Shown: piece by piece, positions 57,401 through 64,000 of the stretch
Layout of the letters: each line of letters starts with the position of its first letter
How positions within the stretch are numbered: the stretch's first letter is position 1
Source: Luidia sarsii
Taxonomy: Eukaryota; Echinodermata; Asteroidea; Paxillosida; Luidiidae
NCBI GenBank assembly: GCA_949987565.1
Contig: OX465120.1
Span: forward strand, 3,619,927 to 3,683,926
Length of the DNA stretch: 64,000 nt
Direction of reading: 5' to 3'
Notes under the pieces: generated by a model
What the model saw: only the letters and a program-made list of their open reading frames with translations
The model's database searches: none
What the model was told of the DNA's origin: nothing
Translations under genes and position numbers: made by a program

Positions 57401-60051
57401 AGGGGAGATAAGGGAGAGTTAGAGAGGGAGAGAGTGGGAGGAGAGATGGGGAGGGAAGAAAGGGGGAGGGGAGACAGGGAGTGGTGTGAGAAGAGGGGAG
57501 CGAAGAAAAGAAGAGAGACGGAGAGGGGAAATAAGGGGAGAGGAGAGGGGAGATGAGGGAGAGGAGATGGGGATGGGAGCGAGGGGTGGAAGAGAGGGGA
57601 GAGGGGAGGAGAGATGGTGAGGGAAGAGAGGGGAGAGGAGACAGGGAGTGGTGAGAGAAGAGGAAGGGAGCGAAGGAAAGGAGAGAGACGGAGAGGGGAA
57701 ATGAGGGGAGAGGGGAGGGAAAATGAGGTAGAGGAGATGGGGATGGGAGCGAGGGGTGGAAGAGAGGGGAGAGAGTGGGAGGGGAGAGAAGGAGAGGGGA
57801 AAGGGGGAGAAGGGAGGGGAGATGAGGGAGAGGAGATGAGGAACAGGAGATGGGGAGAAAAGAGAGAGAGGGTAGAGAGGAGAGAGTGGGAGGGGAGAGA
57901 AGGAGAGGGGAAAGAGGCGGAGAAGGGAGGAGAGATGAGTGAGAGGAGATGGGAAAGGGAGCGATCCGTGGAAGAGAGCGGATCGCAAGAGAGGGGGAGA
58001 GGGGAGGGGAGATGAAGGGGAGGAGATGGGGAGAAAAGAGGAGGAGGGGAGATAGGTAGAGTATAGAGAGGGTGAAGGGGCGAGGGATTCGGTGCCACTT
58101 ACCGAGAACGTCCACCAGCCACATTTCGTTGCGCACACCGACATTGCTCGAGACCTCGCACTTGACGACGGCGCCGTCGACAGAGGGCGCCCCGCCACTC
58201 AGCTCCAGCGTGCTGGCCGACACCCTGGCCCCGTCTGGCCCGGCGGCCACGGGCGGGTGGATCGTGGCCCAGTCGCCCCGCAGGTCGTACAGCACCCCTT
58301 GCTCCCCATCGATGGACCAGACGAAGGAGGGCCGGTCGGCCTCTGACTGCCGGCAGGTGAAGTTTACGCACGCACCCTCAGCCATCCCCACCACCACAAC
58401 TCTCTGCTCATCAACAAACTCTGACGATGCTATGGGGAGACAAAAAAAAAACCGAAAGGTGAGGCGTATGTGACCCGGCACAGCGACATGAGGAATATCC
58501 CACCAAAACACTTTTTCAGTAAACAACGCCTGAAGTCAAAGTATCTTCTCAATTCGATTAATTTTTTTTTATTTTTTTTTTATTTTCGGAAAGTCAATGT
58601 ATTGGAAGATGGTAGGTCCAAAGGATTTTTCCGAAATCCGTCTCTAAATGTTGAAAAAACGAGGATTTCGGAGGAGTGTTTGTGTACTGTTTTCATGAAA
58701 ATATAAAGTTCCTGCCTTTTTGAATGGCCGCTTTCGAGGAGTTAGACTGATGCTGCTATATATTGTGTCTGGTGCCAAATGAACGAGCGAAGTCCCCTCG
58801 TACTATTTACAACAAAGTTCACACGGAAATAATGTTGATATCATTCGAAAGCTAATGGTATACTCTTTCACATCATTAGAAAATCTCAAAATCTCAAAAG
58901 TGGGGGTTATTCCTCATTATGCTGTGCCGGGCCACATATGGCATCCCTAATGATGAGTTAGTGGACTGATTCATTGTGGCCCAAGGGGTTACGGTAGGGC
59001 CCACTGCAGTATTAGAATGGGTCACAAATCTTAAAATTTAGTGGGCCTGACGTTTCGATCCTATAGGCAGGACCTTTCTCAAAAAAAAATGTAATAATGA
59101 AAAAAATAAAAATAATAATAAGCAGAAAGAATCGAATGGTAAAGAAAATTCTTCCCGAGTTCTACTTATATGACAGAGCCACAATCGCACGGTGGGCCCA
59201 CACAAAAAAAACTCACTGTCTCCGATAAGACTCGATCGAAGGTTTGCATGGAAACGCTAAGTATAAGTGGCAGGTTTGCGGTGACACCATGTAGTGCTTC
59301 TCTTTCAAGAAGGAGTGTGGCTCTGAAATTTGGAGACCCGTAATAACTCGTGTATACCTAATGTAAAAGTAAACGCATCGTGTGGGATTCAGACCGATTT
59401 CTATGGCCGTTTTCGAAATGAAGGCTTATGCCTCTTGTCAAAAAGATCATCGGTTGGGTATCAGTTGATTTGACCCGTCCGATGACGTTTCCACCGCATA
59501 GTCATCGTGATTTTTTTCATTCTAGGGTCCTGTACAATCGGCTTTATACCGGGGGACATTTTATCGGTCGGATGAATTCAACCGGCACTCAACCGATGAT
59601 CTTTTTGACAAGAGACCTTAGGCTCGGGCTTATAGAATTCGGTCAGTTTTATCTTACTCGTTATGATATCATAGGCATCTAAAAACAAGCGTTTGGCCCC
59701 AGTTTCTTGGGGGGGGGGGAATACCCTGTATTTATCAAGCCAAAAACCTTCAAATTAATTCGGAAACAATTAACCACAACCCGGATTTTTAGGTCTTGTC
59801 AGACGGAGACGAAGCCTGAGCCCGAGCCTAAGCCTTCATTTCAAAAACGGCCCGTGAGCCTTTTTTTCGATTAGAGTTACCCGCTCTTTGCAGAGCCACA
59901 CTCCTTCTCGGAAGAGAAGTACTTACACTGTGTCACCGCAAACCTTCGACTCGCTGTCTCGGTTCCCACGCACTCGTCATGAACTGATTCACTTACCGGT
60001 TGCACCGCTCAACAGACAGCCGATGAAACATGCTCCCAGCAAAAAGATCAT
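51494..60051 (-). CDS. IgSF receptor: signal peptide, three Ig domains, TM helix, PDZ-ligand-like C-terminus
   Basis: Seven exons join in phase: 60051-59997 (ATG), 58429-58103, 56825-56535, 54966-54652, 53973-53857, 52650-52565 and 51607-51494 (stop TAG). The first five introns are phase 1, the last phase 0. The product has 434 residues: signal peptide MIFLLGACFIGCLLSGAT (1-18); Ig 1 (FTCRQSE, FVWSID, VKCEVSS); Ig 2 (LTCSAD, LSWRFD, LSCEAL); Ig 3 (FLCRAE, ITWHGP, LSCRAS) with four N-x-S/T sites; TM helix about 331-358 ending CHFRRR; and a tail of about 75 residues. Each Ig domain is one exon. The C-terminus RVSSV fits a class I PDZ ligand (S/T-x-V). LVYACPL in the tail is not a clear ITIM. 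It resembles nectin/cell-adhesion-type receptors in layout, but I recognise no orthologue. Confidence 0.87.
52140..52550. repeat. GGCA tetranucleotide array in the tail intron
   Basis: GGCAGGCAGGCA with GACAGACAGGGCAGACGGGC interruptions fills part of the intron between the two tail exons of the three-Ig receptor. The Cys-Leu-Pro-Ala frames are artefacts. Confidence 0.95.
53337..53824. mobile_element. GTGACCCGGCACAGC element, copy 7
   Basis: Full length. It ends 33 bases from the TM exon of the three-Ig receptor. The termini can be read as ATTGTGACCC/GGGTCACAAT. Confidence 0.86.
54072..54366. mobile_element. GTGACCCGGCACAGC element, copy 8 (internal deletions)
   Basis: 295 bp with both ends, in the intron between TM and Ig 3 exons. 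It is followed at about 54366-54625 by inverted and repeated GCCGGCACCG and AAATAGCGTTTGCAAGAA motifs that form a smaller element. Confidence 0.82.
54987..55229. mobile_element. GTGACCCGGCACAGC element, copy 9 (internal deletion)
   Basis: It begins 20 bases from the Ig 3 exon acceptor with a changed first end (TGAGACCCGG) and ends CCGGTCACA. Confidence 0.8.
55320..55630. repeat. 29-bp minisatellite derived from a MITE segment
   Basis: The unit is GAAGTTTGGATTGGCAAGCT followed by GATCCTAGT, about 11 copies. The unit is the reverse complement of the interior of the element at 42482-42727 (CTTGCCAACCCAAACTTC). Confidence 0.92.
55662..56032. mobile_element. TIR element with CCCCTACACAACATTGGT termini
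   Basis: The left end CCCCTACACAACATTGGT returns as ACCAATGTTGTGTAGGGG at the right, 371 bp in all. It is inserted in the MITE at 55245-56068. Confidence 0.82.
56071..56338. mobile_element. TIR element with AATGGACCTTTCCCATGAAA termini
   Basis: The left arm AATGGACCTTTCCCATGAAA, then TATGCAAAT, then GCGCATGCGC and AATTGGTGGGCAAACG; the right arm is the reverse complement ending CATGGGAAAGGTCCATT. About 268 bp. Confidence 0.84.
57205..57285 (+). mobile_element. tRNA-like fragment
   Basis: GCCCGGTGGGCCAGAGGTTC, ACTAGAAAGCAAGAGTC and TCTCGGGTTAGATTTTCGC recall a long-arm tRNA, but the stems do not close. Probably a pseudo-tRNA or SINE head. Confidence 0.35.
57300..58080. repeat. GA-rich low-complexity tract in the intron after Ig 1
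   Basis: About 780 bases of GGGGAGAGGAGATGGGGA-type purine sequence on the + strand (pyrimidine on the transcript), with a block around 57540-57720 duplicated at 57720-57800. It gives long false Ser/Pro/Leu-rich frames. It ends about 20 bases from the Ig 1 exon. Confidence 0.93.
58469..58936. mobile_element. GTGACCCGGCACAGC element, copy 10
   Basis: Full length with TA at both borders, 40 bases from the acceptor of the Ig 1 exon. The adjoining sequence 58937-59010 is the reverse complement of 35720-35785, next to copy 1, so copies 1 and 10 may share a larger duplicated or mobile unit. Confidence 0.86.
59269..59948. mobile_element. Triple-nested insertion complex
   Basis: The outer arms GGTTTGCGGTGACACCATGT (59272) and TGTGTCACCGCAAACCTT (59929) belong to the foldback family. 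Between them lies a GGCCGTTTTCGAAATGAAGG element (59407-59853), which is itself split by the Harbinger-like copy at 59429-59617. Confidence 0.82.
59429..59617. mobile_element. Harbinger-like MITE, copy 2
   Basis: 189 bp, matching 43293-43480. TTA lies on both sides (59426-59428 and 59618-59620). Removing the insert and one TTA restores GAAGGCTTAGGCTCGGGC, the sequence of uninterrupted copies at 28640 and 29110, which confirms the target duplication. Confidence 0.9.
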
Positions 60052-60218
60052 TTTTTTTCTTGTCCGTAGACCACTTTTAGACAAAGAATTAGACGATTCG
60101 AATGTTCGATGATACACAGGCGAGCCGCAGGGGCACTACCAGGAAATGATTGCAGCCGAGGAAAAGGCAGCTTGACAGAGCAAGGGGGGAAAGTGAAATT
60201 GAAACAGTTTCGAACATT

Positions 60219-60681
60219 TGTGACCCGGCACAGCATAATGAGGAATATCCCACCAAAACACTTTTCGAGTAAACAACGCCTGAAGTCAAAGTATCTTCTC
60301 AATTCGTTTTTTTTTTTTTTTTTTTTGTATTTTCGGAAAGTTAATGTATTGGAGGATATTATGTCCAAAGGATTTTTCCGAAATCCGTCTCTAAATGTTG
60401 AAAAAACGAGGATTTCGGGGGAGTGTTTGTGAGATGTTTTCATGAAAATGTAAAGTTCCTGCCTTTTTAATTGGCCGCTTTCGAGGAGTTAGAATGGTGC
60501 TGCTATATTGTGTCTGGTACCAAACGAACGAGCGAAGTCCCCTTGTACTATATATAACAAAGTTCACACGGAAATAATTTTGATATCATTTGAAAGCTAA
60601 TGGTATACTCTTTCACATCATTAGAAAATATCAAAATCTCAAAAGTGGGCGTTATTCCTCATTATGCTGTGCCGGGTCACA
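60219..60681. mobile_element. GTGACCCGGCACAGC element, copy 11
   Basis: Full length, 168 bases upstream of the start codon of the three-Ig receptor, so it lies in its promoter or 5' untranslated region. Confidence 0.86.
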
Positions 60682-60909
60682 ATTTTAGGCGTGATGCAAA
60701 TGAACCTCCTTACATTGAAGGCAGGTAAAAAACTGATTAGAAAAGAAAGACATTGCCGGGAACTTTCACTTTTCTTGTTATTGCTAAGTGACGAGTTCAT
60801 CTTTATTGTTTTTGTTCAATAGACCGATTGCGCAATGTCGTCAAGTGACTTACAGTGGGTATATGGTCTCGGGTACAAAATCCGGAGTGTCCTTCACAGA
60901 TTTCGAGAA

Positions 60910-60959
60910 AGAAAAGTGTTTTGGTGGGATATCCTCATGTCGCTGTGCCGGGTTAACAT
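60910..60959. mobile_element. GTGACCCGGCACAGC element, end fragment
   Basis: Only AAAAGTGTTTTGGTGGGATA, CCTCATGTCGCTGTGCCGGG and a degraded terminus remain. Confidence 0.7.
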
Positions 60960-61173
60960 TTGTTGCTGGTGAACTGGGCCAATGGATCGATCATTGGGTG
61001 CAACCCCAAGCCGTGGCGTGTACATCCGTGTAACGTGCAATGAAGATGGAGACAGACTGAGGCTGTGGATTCGTCCGTTGCCACGGCGAGCGGCACTGCC
61101 GAACCGTAGAGGCTCGACAGGAAACCAGTCATTGGAACATCCGTAGCCTTAGTCACTCGTGCGGCTGCATAAT

Positions 61174-61623
61174 TGTGACCCGGCACAGCGACATGAGGAA
61201 TATCCCACCAAAACACTTTTCGAGTAAACAACGCCTGAAGTCAAAGTATCTTCTCAATTCGATAAAAAAAAAATTCAATTTTGTTTTTGTATTTTCGGAA
61301 AGTTAATGTATTGGAGGATATTATGTCCAAATGTTGAAAAAAACGAGGATTTCGGGGGAGTGTTTTTTGTACTGTTTTCATGAAAATGTAAAGTTCCTGC
61401 CTTTTTGAATGGCCGCTTGCTTTCGAGGAGTTAGACTGGTGCTGCTATATTGTGTCTGGTACCAAATGAACGAGCGAAGTCCCCTTCTACTATTTACAAC
61501 AAAGTTCATACGGAAATAAATTTGATATAATTTGAAAGCTAATGGTATACTCTTTCACATCATTAGAAAATCTCAAAATCTCAAAAGTGGGGGTTATTTC
61601 TCATTATGCTGTGCCGGGTCACA
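61174..61623. mobile_element. GTGACCCGGCACAGC element, copy 12
   Basis: Nearly full length at 450 bp with a small deletion near GTCCAAATGTTGAAAAA. Confidence 0.86.
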
Positions 61624-61889
61624 TTTTATTGAGTGATCTAATGAACGCGATGACGTCTTACTTCCAGTCCATACTAAAGAAATATAATCCAAAGGCATAT
61701 CTCTCTAAAATGCAAAAGATCGAGTGAATAATCCACTCGCACAAAGAGTGAAATCTCCTCAAGAAAAGCTAAAACCGCTCCAAAAGAGTGAACACCATTT
61801 TTAAAAAGGTGTGGAAACCGCCCAGAATAGAGTAAAACACCACTCTATAGAGGAGTCATTATGGCGGACAACTATTTTTTTAGTTACCC

Positions 61890-62190
61890 TCCATAATGGC
61901 TTACAAGAGACAGAGAGACATAGCTAGAGAGCGGGATAGAAAGGACAGGTACAAACTGAGACACAAACAGAGACACAGAGGAGAGAGGGTAGAGAGACAG
62001 TACAGATAGAAGGGAAGAAGAGAGACAGAAAAAGAGATAGAAGGGGGGAGAACAGAGAGACACAGAGACAGTGATGTATAGAAGGGGAGAGAGAGGGGGG
62101 ACAGATACAGAGATAGATAGAAGGGAGAGAACAGAGAGACAGAGGCAGATAGAAGTGAAGAGAGACAGATCAAGTGAGTTGATTTGAGGT
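61890..62190. repeat. GAGACAGA-rich low-complexity tract
   Basis: Irregular AGAGAGACAGA and AGATAGAAGGGGAGAG units over about 300 bases. No coding signal. Confidence 0.85.
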
Positions 62191-62484
62191 GGAGAGAAGG
62201 AACTGAAGCGCTTAGCTTTCCCAATGATAGAATCTGCTCTGCTGATGAATACAATGTTCAAGGCAACAGCTCATCTCGACAATCTGTTCTGGTTTAATTG
62301 CTCGTCGCTCATTCAGTGCCCTACTCCATGCGTTGCTGCCTTTGTGGCTCAGTCAACGCATGTGCTCAGTCTGGAAAACCTCCCTGATGTCTGTTCGCAT
62401 CCCGACAACGAACGACCACCGCATCAAGTACACGCATAGTGCGCCCTCAAGAGTTTGCAACGCCTTTGCCAATCACCATACACG

Positions 62485-64000
62485 GCCAAAAAACCCAAAC
62501 CAAAAACCCCAAACCCCAAACCAAAAACCCCAAACCAAAAACCAAAAACCCCAAACCCCAAACCCCAAACCCCAAACCCCAAACCCCAAACCCCAAACCC
62601 CAAACCCCAAACCCCAAACCCCAAACCCCAAACCCCAAACCCCAAACCCCAAAACCCCAAACCCCAAACCCAAAACCCAAAACCCAAAACCCAAAACCCC
62701 AAACCCCAAACCCCAAACCCCAAACCCCAAACCCCAAACCCCAAACCCCAAACCCCAAACCCCAAACCCAAACCCCAAACCCCAAACCAAAAACCCCAAA
62801 CCAAAAGCCCCAAACCAAAAACCCCAAACCCCAAACCAAAAACCCCAAATCCAAACCCCAAACCCCAAACCAAAAACCCCAAACCAAAAACCCAAAACTC
62901 CACACCCCAAACCCCAAACCCCAAACCCCAAACCCAAAACCCCAAACCCCACACCCCAAACCCCAAACCCCAAACCCCAAACCAAAACCAAAAACCCCAA
63001 ACCCCAAACCCCAAACCAAAAACCAAAAACCAAAAACCAAAAACCCCAAACCAAAAACCCCAAACCAAAAACCAAAAACCAAAAACCCAAAACCCAAAAC
63101 CCAAAACCCAAAACTCAAAACCCCAAACCCCAAACCCAAAACCCAAAACCCCAAAACCCCAAACTCCAATCCCCAAACCCCAAACCCCAAACCCCAAACC
63201 CCAAACCCCAAACCCCAAACCCCAAACCCCAAAACCCAAACCCCAAACCCCAAACCCCAAACCCCAAACCCCAAACCCCAAACCCCAAACCCCAAACCCC
63301 AAACCCCAAACTCCAAACCCCAAACCCCAAACCCCAAACCCCAAACCAAAAACCCCAAACCAAAAACCCCAAACCCCAAACCAAAAACCCCAAACCCCAA
63401 ACCAAAAACCCCAAACCAAAAACCCAAAACCCAAAACCCAAAAACCAAAACCCAAAACCCAAAACCCAAAACCCAAAACCCAAAACCCAAAACCCAAAAC
63501 CCAAAACCCAAACCCAAAACCCAAAAACCAAAAACCCAAAACCCAAAACCCAAAACCCAAAACTCAAAACCCCAAACCCCAAACCCCAAACCCCAAACCC
63601 CAAAACCCCAAACTCCAATCCCCAAACCCCAAACCCCAAACCCCAAACCCCAAACCCCAAACCCCAAAACCCAAAACCCAAACCCCAAACCCCAAACCCC
63701 AAACCCCAAACCCCAAACCCCAAACCCCAAACCCCAAACCCCAAACTCCAAACCCCAAACCCCAAACCCCAAACCCCAAACCAAAAACCCCAAACCCCAA
63801 ACCAAAAACCCCAAACCAAAAACCCCAAACCAAAAACCCCAAACCCCAAACCAAAAACCCCAAACCCCAAACCAAAAACCCCAAACCAAAAACCCAAAAC
63901 CCAAAACCCAAAACCCAAAACCCAAAACCCAAAACCCAAAACCCAAATCCCAAAACCCAAAACCCAAAACCCAAAACCCAAAACCCAAACCCAAAACCCA
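62485..64000. repeat. CCCCAAA/CCCAAAA heptamer array running off the window
   Basis: At least 1.5 kb of CCCCAAA, CCCAAAA and CCAAAAACCCCAAA units, with blocks duplicated (63100-63460 resembles 63560-63900). The G-rich strand is on the minus strand, TTTGGGG. All minus-strand frames stay open as GFGVWGL-type repeats, which are artefacts. It begins right after a dispersed GTGCGCCCTCAAGAGTTTG repeat. Confidence 0.96.

Noticed and set aside
57154..58526. Ser/Pro/Leu-rich frames of up to 404 codons
   Set aside because: Only the part over 58103-58429 is a real Ig exon; the rest is read-through of a purine/pyrimidine-rich intron tract.
60953..61231. Minus-strand frame upstream of the three-Ig receptor as a further exon
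   Set aside because: Part of it is TIR-element sequence (copies at 60910-60959 and from 61174), and the remainder has no domain and no matching splice borders.
62424..63994. Minus-strand frames of up to 515 codons with GFGVWGL repeats
   Set aside because: Direct translation of a heptamer satellite; all three minus frames are open with equivalent repeats.
62485..64000. True chromosome end
   Set aside because: The unit differs from the animal TTAGGG telomere, and the array is irregular with duplicated blocks; it could equally be an interstitial satellite.

Overview
This is animal genomic DNA, probably from a marine invertebrate. An invertebrate deuterostome (echinoderm, hemichordate or amphioxus) is my best guess, but nothing here settles the phylum. 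Genes are split by GT-AG introns, coding exons are GC-rich, and introns and spacers are packed with minisatellites, microsatellites, tRNA-derived SINE-like copies and many short terminal-inverted-repeat or foldback elements. I saw no bacterial operons, transposase genes or functional RNA genes.

Five multi-exon genes can be assembled with consistent splice phases. (1) 915-10644 (+): the 3' nine exons of a kinase-interaction-motif tyrosine phosphatase (PTPRR/PTPN5/PTPN7 family); its 5' exons lie outside the window. (2) 27820-21482 (-): complete TAF11, a TFIID subunit, five exons, 297 aa. (3) 30495-32291 (+): a divergent UBC12/UBE2M-like E2 enzyme, two exons, 258 aa, start uncertain. (4) 47418-38520 (-): five exons, 666 aa, reading signal peptide, two Ig domains, one transmembrane helix, then a predicted cytosolic NHL-type beta-propeller. 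(5) 60051-51494 (-): seven exons, 434 aa, reading signal peptide, three Ig domains, one transmembrane helix and a short tail ending like a PDZ ligand. Genes 4 and 5 lie in tandem on the same strand with almost only phase-1 introns.

Layout: 0-10.6 kb phosphatase; 10.6-21.4 kb its 3' side and a repeat-rich spacer; 21.5-27.8 kb TAF11, with a 2.5 kb minisatellite in one intron and a 0.69 kb palindrome in another; 27.8-30.5 kb spacer with nested elements; 30.5-32.3 kb E2; 32.3-38.5 kb spacer; 38.5-47.4 kb the Ig-NHL receptor; 47.4-51.5 kb spacer; 51.5-60.1 kb the three-Ig receptor; 60.1-64 kb spacer ending in a 1.5 kb CCCCAAA-type array that runs off the window. One family of about 460 bp inverted-repeat elements has at least 12 copies, all right of 35.8 kb.

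The most unusual object is gene 4: an Ig cell-surface receptor whose cytosolic part is a complete NHL-like propeller in a single exon. The other main points are the E2's altered active-site spacing and long tail, minisatellites that appear to have grown out of mobile-element fragments, and nested insertions that reveal target-site duplications.
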